Source of the DNA: F23-B02 sp946405205
GTDB taxonomy: Bacteria > Bacillota > Clostridia > Oscillospirales > Oscillospiraceae
Direction of reading: 5' to 3'
Assembly: GCA_946405205.1 (NCBI GenBank)
Contig: CAMJGL010000008.1
Span: forward strand, 20,992 to 84,991
DNA length: 64,000 nt
In this document: one piece after another, positions 25,187 to 33,905 of the stretch
How the letters are laid out: the number at the start of each line of letters is the position of its first letter
Position numbering within the stretch: the first letter of the stretch is position 1
The notes under the pieces: model-generated
What the model saw: only the letters and a program-made list of their open reading frames with translations
The model's database searches: none
What the model was told of the DNA's origin: nothing
Position numbers and translations under genes: made by a program

Positions 25187-26380
25187 TTATTTATCCAGCA
25201 GGCATGCCACTCCGGGAAGCTCCAGACCCTCGAGGAATTCGAGAGACGCGCCGCCGCCTGTGGATATGTGGGTCATCTTATCGGCAAAGCCGAGCTGCTC
25301 GACAGCCGCGGCACTGTCGCCGCCGCCGACGATGGTCACTGCGCCGGACTCGGCCAGAGCCTTTGCAACGGCCCTTGTGCCGCCCGCAAACGCCTCAAAC
25401 TCGAACACGCCCATGGGGCCGTTCCAGACGACGGTCTTTGCGTTCTTAATGGCTTCGGAGAACAGCTCAACGGTCCTGGGGCCGATATCGAGGCCCATCC
25501 AGCCCTCGGGGATCTTATCCGAATCGACGATCTTCTTCTCGCAGTCGGCCTTGAACTCACTGCCGACAGCAGTATCGACGGGAAGCAGGAGGCTCACGCC
25601 CTTTGCCTTTGCCTTTTCGATCATCTCGCGGGCATAGTCAAGCTTATCGGCCTCAAGCAGGGAGTTGCCTATCTCGTGACCCATGGCTTTTATGAAGGTA
25701 TAGGCCATGCCGCCGCCGATGATAATGGTGTCGGCCTTTTCAAGCAGGTTATTGATAACGCCGATCTTGTCGGAGACCTTGGCGCCGCCGAGGACAGCCA
25801 CGAAGGGACGTGCGGGATCATCCAGAGCCTTGCCCATGACGGACAGTTCCTTTTCGACCAGCAGACCTGCATATGCGGGCAGGTATGCCGCGACTCCGGC
25901 GGTGGAGGCGTGGGCGCGGTGGACGGTGCCGAATGCGTCGGAAACATAAAGCTCGGCCAGATCGCTCAGGGCTTTTGCGAAGTCGGCTCCGTTTTTCTCC
26001 TCGCGGATATCGAAGCGGAGGTTTTCAAGAAGCATGATCTGACCGGGCTGCAGAGCTGCGGCCTTGGCCTGTGCGTCCTCGCCGATGATGTCCTTTGCGA
26101 AGATGACCTCCTGACCGAGGAGCTCGGAAAGGCGCTTTGCCACGGGTGCAAGCGTCAGCTTTTCCTTCCACTCGCCCTTGGGCTTGCCCAGATGCGAGCA
26201 GGCGATGACGGCCGCTCCCTTATCCAGCAGATATTTTATAGTGGGGAGCGCGGCAACGATACGCTTATCGCTTGTGATCTCGCCGGTCTCCTTGTTCTGA
26301 GGCACGTTAAAGTCGCAGCGGAGCAGGACCTTCTTCCCCTGAACGTCTGCATCTAGTACGCTTTTCTTACTGTAATTCAT
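25187..26380 (-). CDS. pgk: Phosphoglycerate kinase
   Basis: 397 residues with the substrate motif LLRCDFNVPQN near residues 20-30, the hinge-region LGGAKVSDKIGVI, and the nucleotide motif VGGGDSAAAVEQLG at the C-terminus. It makes ATP from 1,3-bisphosphoglycerate. It is the first gene of the glycolytic cluster; a glyceraldehyde-3-phosphate dehydrogenase gene, often adjacent in Firmicutes, is absent. GGGAGAACTACT precedes the ATG. Confidence 0.98.
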   Translation of the reverse strand: MNYSKKSVLDADVQGKKVLLRCDFNVPQNKETGEITSDKRIVAALPTIKYLLDKGAAVIACSHLGKPKGEWKEKLTLAPVAKRLSELLGQEVIFAKDIIGEDAQAKAAALQPGQIMLLENLRFDIREEKNGADFAKALSDLAELYVSDAFGTVHRAHASTAGVAAYLPAYAGLLVEKELSVMGKALDDPARPFVAVLGGAKVSDKIGVINNLLEKADTIIIGGGMAYTFIKAMGHEIGNSLLEADKLDYAREMIEKAKAKGVSLLLPVDTAVGSEFKADCEKKIVDSDKIPEGWMGLDIGPRTVELFSEAIKNAKTVVWNGPMGVFEFEAFAGGTRAVAKALAESGAVTIVGGGDSAAAVEQLGFADKMTHISTGGGASLEFLEGLELPGVACLLDK

Positions 26381-26396
26381 AGTAGTTCTCCCTTCC

Positions 26397-26413
26397 GCCG
26401 AAAAAATTTCGGC
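26397..26413. promoter_or_regulatory. Short hairpin in the trmL-pgk gap
   Basis: GCCGAAA-AAA-TTTCGGC, a 7-bp stem just ahead of the pgk ribosome-binding site. It could end trmL transcription or structure the pgk leader. I found no convincing promoter in this 64-base gap. Confidence 0.4.
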
Positions 26414-26444
26414 TTCATATTGAAAAATAATGTGTTAACTGTTA

Positions 26445-26930
26445 TTATTCCGCCATGGAGCCTGTTCCCGTAAGCCCGGGAAAGCCCTGCTGCCGCAGTG
26501 CTTCATAGGCCAGTATCGCGGCGGAGTTTGAGAGGTTGAGGCTTCGAGCCTCGTTTATCATGGGTATCCTTATGCAGCGTTCCCTGTACTTCTCACGAAG
26601 CTCTTCGGGCAGTCCCGCCGTCTCCTTGCCGAGCATTATACTGACATTTTCCGTTGAAAAGTCCGCCTCGGTATAGGCTCTCGGCGCCTTGGTGGTAGCG
26701 AGCCAGAGGTTCCCGTCGCCGTTTTTTTTGAGGTAGTCCTCAAGGTTTTCGTATACGTTTATATCCACGAGCCACCAGTAGTCAAGACCGCAGCGTTTGA
26801 CCATCTTGTCGGATATGTCAAAGCCCAGAGGCTTTATCAGATGCAGCCTTGCGCCGCAGGCCGCGCAGGTACGGGCGATAGCCCCTGTATTGTGCGGAAT
26901 TTCCGGCTCAAGCAGTACGATGTTCAGCAT
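26445..26930 (-). CDS. trmL: tRNA (cytidine(34)-2'-O)-methyltransferase
   Basis: A 161-residue SPOUT methyltransferase. The N-terminus MLNIVLLEPEIPHNTGAIAR is diagnostic for TrmL. The knot region follows as LGKETAGLP and IPMINEARSLNLSNSAAI. It methylates the wobble base of tRNA-Leu isoacceptors. ATG 26930 was chosen since the family starts there; eight extra residues are possible from 26954. It diverges from the radical SAM gene. Confidence 0.94.
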   Translation of the reverse strand: MLNIVLLEPEIPHNTGAIARTCAACGARLHLIKPLGFDISDKMVKRCGLDYWWLVDINVYENLEDYLKKNGDGNLWLATTKAPRAYTEADFSTENVSIMLGKETAGLPEELREKYRERCIRIPMINEARSLNLSNSAAILAYEALRQQGFPGLTGTGSMAE

Positions 26931-27108
26931 TATCTTATCCCGATTCGTTATCAAATATCTGTGTTACGGTTATATATTAGCACATTTTACCCAAAAAAGA
27001 TGAACTTTTTTGTGTTTTTCGCGTTTTGTTGCAATTTTGACAATTCCGCCTGAAAATCGGCGCCGTTTCGGCGCTCAAACCGGCAATCTGCACTATAAGA
27101 GGATTATT

Positions 27109-27990
27109 ATGGTCTGCAATTTATGTCCGCGGCGCTGCGGCGCCGAAAGAGGCGATTTTACACCCGGCGGAGTATGCGCCTCCCCCGCCCTGCCCAGGAT
27201 CGCAAGGGCGGCTCCCCATTTCGGCGAGGAGCCGTGCATAAGCGGCGTAAACGGAAGCGGCACGGTATTCTTCTCCGGCTGCAATCTGCGCTGCGTGTTC
27301 TGCCAGAACGCTCAGATAAGCCGGGGCGGTACGGGAAAAACAGTCAGCGTCCAAAGGCTGCGTGACATTTTTCTTGAGCTTCAGGACAAGGGAGTGCACA
27401 ACATAAATCTTGTCACGGCCTCGCACTATGTCGAGCCTGTTGCCGAGGCTCTGCGTGAGGCAAAGCTCAGCATCCCCGTTGCGTGGAACAGTTCGGGCTA
27501 CGACAGTGTTGAGGCGCTCCGCAGGCTCGAGGGGCTCGTTCAGATTTATATGCCCGACTTCAAGTACGCCTCTTCCGAACCCGCACGCCGCTACTCCGCC
27601 GCGCCCAACTATCCCGAGGTCGCCAGGGCGGCGATCCTTGAGATGTACCGCCAGACGGGCAGCTTCGTGCTCGACGAAAACGATATGCTCAAAAGCGGCG
27701 TTCTGATACGTCATCTCATCCTGCCGGATAATGAGCGCAGCAGCCGTGAGGTCATCGATTTCGTCGCGGATAATTTCCCGGGTGATATGGTGCTGTTCTC
27801 CCTTATGTCGCAGTTTACCCCCATGCCCGGCACGGAGCGCTTTCCGGAGCTGCAAAAGACCGTTTCGCCAGAGCTTAACGACAGGCTCATAGACTATATG
27901 TGCGCCCGCGGCATAGAATACGGCTTCTGGCAGGAGCCGGAGTCCGGCACCGGCGAGATGATCCCCGCTTTTGATTTGACAGGAGTATGA
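27109..27990 (+). CDS. Radical SAM protein (PflA-like, COG1313 type)
   Basis: 293 residues from ATG 27109, with AAGAGGA upstream. An N-terminal Cys cluster (CNLCPRRCG ... GVC) precedes the radical SAM motif CNLRCVFCQN with CxxxCxxC. A TIM-barrel core follows, including VAWNSSGYDSVE and LRHLILP-like IRHLILPDNE. Members resemble pyruvate formate-lyase activating enzyme but sit apart from any glycyl radical enzyme, and none is in view here, so the substrate is unknown. The 178 bases to trmL hold only a short GCGCCG/CGGCGC hairpin upstream. Confidence 0.87.
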   Translation: MVCNLCPRRCGAERGDFTPGGVCASPALPRIARAAPHFGEEPCISGVNGSGTVFFSGCNLRCVFCQNAQISRGGTGKTVSVQRLRDIFLELQDKGVHNINLVTASHYVEPVAEALREAKLSIPVAWNSSGYDSVEALRRLEGLVQIYMPDFKYASSEPARRYSAAPNYPEVARAAILEMYRQTGSFVLDENDMLKSGVLIRHLILPDNERSSREVIDFVADNFPGDMVLFSLMSQFTPMPGTERFPELQKTVSPELNDRLIDYMCARGIEYGFWQEPESGTGEMIPAFDLTGV

Positions 27991-28073
27991 ATTTGTTCTA
28001 TATTGTAGCTGTGTTCTGAGCGGCGGAGCTCCGCCTGATTTATAAATATATTAAGACACATAGGAGGAACAAA

Positions 28074-29096
28074 ATGGATTACAACGAAATTTTGGCTGCG
28101 GCAAGAGATCAGGTAGGCCCTTACTGCAAGGCGTGCCCCGTCTGCAACGGCAAAGCCTGCGGAAATACAGTCCCCGGCCCCGGCAGCAAGATCCCCGGCA
28201 ACACCGCCGCCCGAAACTACGACAAGTGGCAGGAGATATTCGTCAATATGGATACTCTTTGCCCCAACGCCAGTGTTGACACCTCGTTTGAGCTCTTCGG
28301 GAAAAAGTTTTCCGCGCCCGTATTCATCGCCCCGCTCGGTGCTCTCCCCCTGCACTACGGCAGCAAGCACACCGACCTTACATACAACCGCATACTTATA
28401 AACGCTGCGGCAGACTACGGCATATGCGCAATGACCGGCGACGGCGAGCTGCCCGGAATAATCCAGGACGCGACCGAGGTCATGGCCGCTGCAGGCGGTA
28501 TGGGCATACCCACCATAAAGCCCTGGAACAAGGAGCTTGTTTTTGAAAAGCTCGATTTTGTTAACGAGCACAACATTTTTGCCGTTGCCATGGACGTTGA
28601 CGGCGCGGGTCTGCCCTTCCTGAAGGCGCTCAACCCCAACGCCGGTTCAAAGTCCGTTGAGGATATGCGCGAGATAATAGACCACGCAAAGATGCCGTTT
28701 ATGATAAAGGGCATCATGACCGTAAAGGGCGCGGAGAAAGCAGTCGAGGCCGGAGCTTCCGCGATCGTCGTCTCCAACCACGGCGGCAGAGTTCAGGGCT
28801 GCACCCCGGCGACCGCCGAGGTCCTTCCCGCAATCGCCGATGCAGTCAAGGGCAAGGTCAAGATCTTCGTTGACGGCGGCATCAGAAGCGGCGTTGACGT
28901 GTTCAAGGCCATTGCACTGGGCGCCGACGCTGTGCTCATCGGCCGTCCCGTCGTTCCCTTCATTTACGCCGCAGGCGAGGAGGGCTTCAAGGTCTATATG
29001 GACAGGATCGTATCTCAGCTCAGAGACACGATGAATATGTGCGGAACTCCCACGCTTGCTGATATCGGCAAAGACAATATTGTTACTTTCAAGTAA
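28074..29096 (+). CDS. FMN-dependent alpha-hydroxy-acid oxidizing protein
   Basis: A 340-residue flavin TIM barrel of the lactate/glycolate oxidase family. The catalytic His and FMN Arg motif is VSNHGGRVQG, with VDGGIRSGVDVFKAIALGADAVLIGRP binding the FMN phosphate (only in part conserved here with Gly-rich GGI). The N-terminus has an added Cys cluster, CKACPVCNGKACG, absent from classic oxidases and common in anaerobic Clostridia homologues. It probably oxidises a 2-hydroxyacid or serves as a dehydrogenase without oxygen. TAGGAGG precedes the ATG. Confidence 0.87.
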   Translation: MDYNEILAAARDQVGPYCKACPVCNGKACGNTVPGPGSKIPGNTAARNYDKWQEIFVNMDTLCPNASVDTSFELFGKKFSAPVFIAPLGALPLHYGSKHTDLTYNRILINAAADYGICAMTGDGELPGIIQDATEVMAAAGGMGIPTIKPWNKELVFEKLDFVNEHNIFAVAMDVDGAGLPFLKALNPNAGSKSVEDMREIIDHAKMPFMIKGIMTVKGAEKAVEAGASAIVVSNHGGRVQGCTPATAEVLPAIADAVKGKVKIFVDGGIRSGVDVFKAIALGADAVLIGRPVVPFIYAAGEEGFKVYMDRIVSQLRDTMNMCGTPTLADIGKDNIVTFK

Positions 29097-29108
29097 TGTA
29101 TCTAATGG

Positions 29109-29136
29109 AAAAAGCAGCCTCACGGCTGCTTTTTTT
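29109..29136. terminator. Two-way terminator between convergent genes
   Basis: AAAAAGCAGCC-TCAC-GGCTGCTTTTTTT, an 11-bp stem. It ends the hydroxyacid oxidase gene on the plus strand. On the minus strand the same hairpin contains the last codons and stop of the DUF1648 gene. Confidence 0.85.
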
Positions 29137-29608
29137 CTGCTTTACAGCGTATTATCTTGATGATGCGGTAAGCCAAAAGGAGCATGGCGATGACAAATAA
29201 CATAACATACGGCGTCATGTTCTCCGGTATCGTCCCGATTAAGGCCAACTGCATATACGCCATTATAGCCATACCGAAAAATCTCAGCTCGCACATGATA
29301 TTCACTGTCTCTTTTTCGGCCTTTTTCCTGAGCTCAGGCTTTAGCTCTGCACACGCTATCTGCCTTATCTCAGGTATGAGAAGAAAGATCGCTGTTGTCA
29401 GGTAAGTAAACACCATCACTCCGCATGCGCAATAAATAAAGTAATTTGAGACATTGCCGCCGGCGGCTCCACTCGCGTCAAATTGTTCGGGTATCTCCGC
29501 CGGAAGCGCATTGTGCCATATCACGAGATTCACAATGCAGGCTATCACGATAAGCAGGCTCAGTATCTCCAGCACAGCCTGATAGACCGTCGGCTTAAAC
29601 AGCTTCAT
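29120..29608 (-). CDS. DUF1648-like membrane protein
   Basis: A 162-residue protein with about four membrane segments (near 14-32, 55-78, 108-130, 133-150). The loop after the first segment reads WHNALPAEIPEQFDASGAAGG, which matches the DUF1648 pattern (LPxxIPxHFxxxG). Function is unknown. It overlaps the end of the alpha-galactosidase gene by 14 bases and is probably coupled to it. Its stop codon lies inside a terminator stem. Confidence 0.75.
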   Translation of the reverse strand: MKLFKPTVYQAVLEILSLLIVIACIVNLVIWHNALPAEIPEQFDASGAAGGNVSNYFIYCACGVMVFTYLTTAIFLLIPEIRQIACAELKPELRKKAEKETVNIMCELRFFGMAIMAYMQLALIGTIPENMTPYVMLFVIAMLLLAYRIIKIIRCKAEKKQP

Positions 29609-31946
29609 CTTTCTCCGTCCTTTCTATCGTATACAGCGCCGAGCCGAAATCGCCGAACATATGAAGCTTCCCGTTATAGCCCGTTCCCATGAACTGGTTG
29701 TTGAGCTTCACTCCCGCCATGAGAGTTGCTCCTGAGCTTGTATATTCCTCCGCACCGTCGGACATGGCAAAAACCTTATTCACGGTGCGCAGAACGAAGC
29801 CGTCGGGGTGAAACTCTACTGGCGAAACGTGCTTTACAAGTCCGCCCAGCCGCTTTATGAATATCCGCTGCGGCTTGCAGGAAAGCTTATACGGTACATC
29901 GGGCTCAAGTCCCTTGACGGGCAGCTCGTCATAGCCCTCAGAGGCGGTGCAGAGCTTTTGGAAATGTCCGACGATATGCTCTGAGCCGTCCGCGGCTGAT
30001 ATCTGCCAGTGCACTTTATTGTCCTTGCGCTCGTCAAAGCGGTAAAAGCGCCCGAACTGCAGCGTTTTCCGATGCGCCTTGTAGAACTCTATCTGCTCGC
30101 GTATCTCCTTTTTCTCAACGGCGGTCATGTACTTGAGCTCCAGCTCATAGCCGAGCACTCCGAAGGCCGAGACGTTAAAGCGCGTTGACAGGGGCGTATC
30201 GCGCAGGGTCTGCTGATGCGGCGCGGCGGAGACGTGGGCGCCCATCGTCGACTGCGGGTAGAGATAGCTCAGCCCCGACTGTATATCCAGCCGCTCGATG
30301 GGGTCGGTGTCGTCAGACGACCAGACCTGCGGCGAATAGCACAGCATGCCGAGGTCAAATCGGTTGCCGCCCGAGGAGCAGCTTTCAAACAGAATATGCG
30401 GCCGCGGAGTAAATATCCTGCCGAGTATCTCATAAAGCCCCATGATATAGCGGTGGGCAAACTCCCCCTGATTTGAAAGCTCCGGCGAAAAGGTGTCGGA
30501 CATATGGCGGTTCATGTCCCATTTGACGTAGCTTATCTTAGCGCTGTCGAGAACCGCCCCGACGGAGCTTACTATGTAATCTCTGACCTCCCGCCGCGTC
30601 AGATCCAGCAGGAGCTGATTCCTGCCGAAGCATGGCCCGCCCTTCGGCGGCTTTATCGCCCAGTCGGGATGCTCGCGGTACAGCTTTGAGTCGATATTCA
30701 CGCTCTCCGGCTCAAACCACAGGCCGAACTTCATGCCCAGCCTTTCTATATCCTCCGAAAATTTTCCGAGGCCGCCCGGCAGCTTCCTCAGATTAACGTC
30801 GTAGTCACCCAGCCCTGCCGTATCGGAGTTTCTGTCGCCGAACCAGCCGTCGTCAAGGACGAAAAGCTCCACGCCGAGCTTTTTGGCTCTGCGTGCCAGT
30901 TTCAGGAGCTTTCCGCGGGTGAACTTAAAAAAACAGGCTTCCCAGTCGTTTATGAGCACGGGGCGCTCGATATTCTTCCAGTCGCCCCGAACAATGTTGT
31001 TGTTGACAAAGCTGTGGAAATTCCGGCTCAGGCCGTTAAAGCCGGAGTCGGAAAAGGTCATGACCGCCTCGGGAGCCTCAAAGCTTTCGCCGCTGTGAAC
31101 CGTCCAGTCAAAGCAATACGGATTTATGCCGAGCTGCACGCGGACAAGGTCGTGATTTGACTTTTCCACAATTCCCATGTGGTTGCCGCTGTAAACAAGA
31201 TTGAAGCCCCACGCCCTGCCGCTGTCCTCTCCGGTGTGCATTTCCGAGAGCAGAAAGCCCGGGTTGTGCCTGTTGGACGATGATCCGGTGGTCGAGGAGT
31301 TGACGTACATCCCGTATTCTACCGGACGCACATGGCGGTGCGTTTCCTTTATCCAGCCGCCGTCAAAGCTGTGCATATTAAAGCCGCGGTCCGCCATGTC
31401 AAGGCTCATGCTCATAAAGCGGCGCAGCGAGATATCGCCCTCTCCGCAGTTTTCGATAACGCTCCTGCGGGCGATGACGTTTGAGCCGTAAAACACGGTG
31501 TAGTACAGCCGCAGCCTGATATCATGGGTCTTTTCCGCCATGCTTATCACGAGCGTCTGCGCCTCGTTTGCGTCATCATAAGCGTTTGGCAGGCTCTCCA
31601 TGGGGACGCAGCCGTTAATTATCTCATGGCTTTCATAGATAAAATCGTTTGCAAAGCTGCCGTCGGGGAGTCTCGCCTCGATGGGAGTCTGACGGTAGTC
31701 TCCTCTTCCCACGCCCGACCACTCAAGGCACAGGGCGTCAAGGCAATAGTTGTCGTCGGACGCATCGTACAACACGCTGCTGCCAAGCTGGATATCATGC
31801 TTCACGGCAAGCGGCTCGACGTCGCCCTCGGGAAGGCGTTCGCCGTAATGGATGTGCTCGAGATGCCCCCATTTTGTTATTCTGAATATGTAGCCCGTGC
31901 TCTGCGTGCAGAGTGAGAACACTCCGTCTTTAAATGAAATGCTCAT
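29595..31946 (-). CDS. Alpha-galactosidase, GH36
   Basis: 783 residues from ATG 31946 (GAGGTGAGGCA upstream), a cytoplasmic enzyme with no signal peptide. After an N-terminal beta-sandwich (to about 310) comes the catalytic barrel: LDDGWFGDRN, the nucleophile Asp in YVKWDMNRH, and the acid/base Asp in SSDDTDPIERL. A C-terminal beta domain closes it. It releases galactose from melibiose, raffinose or related galactosides. No sugar transporter adjoins, so the substrate is presumably imported by genes elsewhere. The frame extends upstream over its promoter, which excludes longer starts. Confidence 0.95.
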   Translation of the reverse strand: MSISFKDGVFSLCTQSTGYIFRITKWGHLEHIHYGERLPEGDVEPLAVKHDIQLGSSVLYDASDDNYCLDALCLEWSGVGRGDYRQTPIEARLPDGSFANDFIYESHEIINGCVPMESLPNAYDDANEAQTLVISMAEKTHDIRLRLYYTVFYGSNVIARRSVIENCGEGDISLRRFMSMSLDMADRGFNMHSFDGGWIKETHRHVRPVEYGMYVNSSTTGSSSNRHNPGFLLSEMHTGEDSGRAWGFNLVYSGNHMGIVEKSNHDLVRVQLGINPYCFDWTVHSGESFEAPEAVMTFSDSGFNGLSRNFHSFVNNNIVRGDWKNIERPVLINDWEACFFKFTRGKLLKLARRAKKLGVELFVLDDGWFGDRNSDTAGLGDYDVNLRKLPGGLGKFSEDIERLGMKFGLWFEPESVNIDSKLYREHPDWAIKPPKGGPCFGRNQLLLDLTRREVRDYIVSSVGAVLDSAKISYVKWDMNRHMSDTFSPELSNQGEFAHRYIMGLYEILGRIFTPRPHILFESCSSGGNRFDLGMLCYSPQVWSSDDTDPIERLDIQSGLSYLYPQSTMGAHVSAAPHQQTLRDTPLSTRFNVSAFGVLGYELELKYMTAVEKKEIREQIEFYKAHRKTLQFGRFYRFDERKDNKVHWQISAADGSEHIVGHFQKLCTASEGYDELPVKGLEPDVPYKLSCKPQRIFIKRLGGLVKHVSPVEFHPDGFVLRTVNKVFAMSDGAEEYTSSGATLMAGVKLNNQFMGTGYNGKLHMFGDFGSALYTIERTEKDEAV

Positions 31947-31964
31947 TGCCTCACCTCTGTCACA

Positions 31965-31993
31965 AATATACCACAGCAGGCAGCTTCTTACAA
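31965..31993 (-). promoter_or_regulatory. Promoter of the alpha-galactosidase gene
   Basis: TTGTAA (31988-31993), 17-base spacer ending TGG, TATATT (31965-31970) on the minus strand. The -35 contains the stop codon of the 45-codon gene upstream. The leader is about 12 bases. Confidence 0.75.
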
Positions 31994-32125
31994 GTCGGTT
32001 TTGTCGCGGCCTCCTGCGCTGCGGCGCTGATTTATTGCGCACCTTATCTTCGTCACCAGAAACGAGGCCAGAAGCCCCAGCACTATCGGGAGCAGTATCG
32101 CGGTCATAAGCATTTTAATGTTCAC
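31988..32125 (-). CDS. Putative 45-residue membrane peptide
   Basis: A short frame starting with GTG at 32125, preceded by CCGAGGTGC. It encodes one hydrophobic helix (about residues 7-24, MTAILLPIVLGLLASFLV) followed by a basic, polar tail ending RDKTDL. This resembles small single-pass membrane peptides, but I cannot assign a family. It lies directly upstream of the alpha-galactosidase promoter in the same direction. It could be a leader peptide, a small membrane regulator or chance; the ribosome-binding site and clean helix-plus-tail design support a real gene. Confidence 0.5.
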   Translation of the reverse strand: MNIKMLMTAILLPIVLGLLASFLVTKIRCAINQRRSAGGRDKTDL

Positions 32126-32197
32126 GGCGCACCTCGGTTTACATAATATTTATATGCTTATTTTGCGCCGTGCGTCCGAAAAAAGTCCTATTAAATA

Positions 32198-32226
32198 TTG
32201 CCAATGATTATAGGAAATGTTAAAAT
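32198..32226 (+). promoter_or_regulatory. Promoter of the ABC-F gene
   Basis: TTGCCA (32198-32203), 17 bases, TAAAAT (32221-32226). The leader to the ATG is about 25 bases and carries GAGGT. Confidence 0.7.
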
Positions 32227-32256
32227 TGACTTTATCACGAGATCGAGGTAAAGCGA

Positions 32257-33861
32257 ATGATATCTGTAAACGACCTTTCCATAAATTTTGCGGGCAACGT
32301 ACTGTTTTCCCGCGTTGACCTGCAATTTACCGCCGGAAACTGCTACGGCATCATCGGCGCAAACGGCGCGGGCAAGTCGACCTTCATAAAGATCCTGTCC
32401 GGCGAGCTTGAGCCCTCTACCGGCAGTATCAGCATCGCGCCTAAAAAGCGCATGAGCGTTCTCAAGCAGAATCAGAATATGTACGACGACTATTCCGTCA
32501 TGGACACGGTGATAATGGGCAACCAGCGCCTTTACGACTGCGGCAAGGAGAAGGACGCCATTTACGACAAGCCCGATTTCTCCGACGAGGACGGCATCCG
32601 CGCCGCAGAGCTTGAGGAGGAGTTTGCCGAGCTGGGCGGCTGGGAGGCAGAGTCCGACGCAAGCCGCATTCTGCAGGGCCTCGGCGTGTCACCCGCCTTC
32701 CACGATACGCCCATGCGCGATATGGACCCGAGAATGAAGGTCAAGGTACTGCTGGCCCAGGCTCTTTTCGGAAGCCCCGACATAATCCTGCTCGACGAGC
32801 CGACGAACAACCTCGACCTTGCAAGCGTCGTATGGCTCGAGGATTTCCTCATGGACTACGAGGGCACGGTGCTCGTCGTGTCCCATGACCGCTACTTCCT
32901 CAACAACGTCTGCACCCACATCGTCGATATCGACTACGGCAAGATAAAGATGTATGTCGGCAACTACGATTTCTGGTACGAGTCCAGCCAGCTCATGCAG
33001 AAGCTCATTAAGGATCAGAACAAAAAGGCCGAGCAGAAGATCGCCGAGCTGCAGAGCTTCATCGCCCGCTTTGCCGCAAACAAGTCCAAGTCCCGTCAGG
33101 CTACCAGCCGCAGAAAGCTGCTGGACAAGCTCACCGTTGAGGAGCTTCCCGCCTCCGGCAGGCGCTACCCCTGGGTGGGCTTCAAGGCCGACCGCGAGCC
33201 CGGCAAGGACAGACTTTTCGTCACCGAGGTCAGCAAGACCGTGGACGGAGTGAAGCTTTTGAACAACGTAAGCTTCATCGTCGGCAAGGAGGACAAGATA
33301 GCGATCCTCGGCAAGAACGAGCTTGCAGTCACCATGCTGTTCAAGATACTCATGGGCGAGGAGGAGCCGGACTCGGGCTCGGTAAAATGGGGCGCCTCGA
33401 TCACTCAGGCGTATTTCCCAAAGGATCACAACAGCTTCTTTGAAAACTGCGACTATGACCTCATGGACTGGATACGCCAGTTTTCCGAGGATAAGCGCGA
33501 GAGCTATCTGCGCACCTTCCTCGGGCGTATGCTCTTTTCCGGCGACGATGTCTACAAGCCAGTTAAGGTGCTCTCCGGCGGCGAAAAGGTAAGGTGCATG
33601 ATAAGCAAGATGATGCTCTCGGGCGCAAACTTCCTTGTTTTCGACCAGCCCACGAACCATCTTGACCTTGAGAGCATCGCGGCGCTCAATAACGGCATGG
33701 AGGCCTTCAGGCATAACATCATTTTCTCCAGCCACGACCACCAGCTCACCCAGACCGTCGCAAACCGCATCATCGAGATAACCGACGACGGCATCATCGA
33801 CCGCATGTGCAGCTTCGATGAGTACATGGATCTGAACGGCATGGAGCAGAATATAAGATAA
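32257..33861 (+). CDS. ABC-F family ATPase (YkpA/YbiT-like)
   Basis: A 534-residue soluble protein with two ATP-binding cassettes and no membrane part; ABC-F proteins act on the ribosome. Cassette 1 has Walker A GANGAGKST and Walker B LLDEPTNNLDL, but its signature region reads MDPRMK instead of LSGGx. The linker (about 250-300) is basic and helical. Cassette 2 has a degenerate Walker A (GKNELAVTM), an intact signature LSGGEK, and Walker B VFDQPTNHLDL with Gln at the catalytic Glu position. The changes together remove one of the two composite ATP sites. Loss at the first signature and second Walker A is also seen in relatives as I recall them. Confidence 0.9.
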   Translation: MISVNDLSINFAGNVLFSRVDLQFTAGNCYGIIGANGAGKSTFIKILSGELEPSTGSISIAPKKRMSVLKQNQNMYDDYSVMDTVIMGNQRLYDCGKEKDAIYDKPDFSDEDGIRAAELEEEFAELGGWEAESDASRILQGLGVSPAFHDTPMRDMDPRMKVKVLLAQALFGSPDIILLDEPTNNLDLASVVWLEDFLMDYEGTVLVVSHDRYFLNNVCTHIVDIDYGKIKMYVGNYDFWYESSQLMQKLIKDQNKKAEQKIAELQSFIARFAANKSKSRQATSRRKLLDKLTVEELPASGRRYPWVGFKADREPGKDRLFVTEVSKTVDGVKLLNNVSFIVGKEDKIAILGKNELAVTMLFKILMGEEEPDSGSVKWGASITQAYFPKDHNSFFENCDYDLMDWIRQFSEDKRESYLRTFLGRMLFSGDDVYKPVKVLSGGEKVRCMISKMMLSGANFLVFDQPTNHLDLESIAALNNGMEAFRHNIIFSSHDHQLTQTVANRIIEITDDGIIDRMCSFDEYMDLNGMEQNIR

Positions 33862-33868
33862 GCGTTAA

Positions 33869-33900
33869 AAAGCGCGTCCTTTGCAAAAAGGGCGCGCTTT
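33869..33900. terminator. Terminator between the ABC-F gene and DUF4367 gene
   Basis: AAAGCGCGTCCTTT-GCAA-AAAGGGCGCGCTTT, 14 pairs with one G-U, followed by TGTTATTT on the plus strand. It may serve both convergent genes. Confidence 0.75.
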
Positions 33901-33905
33901 GTTAT

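Noticed and set aside
28022..28035. GGCGGAGCTCCGCC palindrome between the radical SAM and hydroxyacid oxidase genes as a terminator
   Set aside because: Self-complementary with no loop and no T-run; too weak to call.
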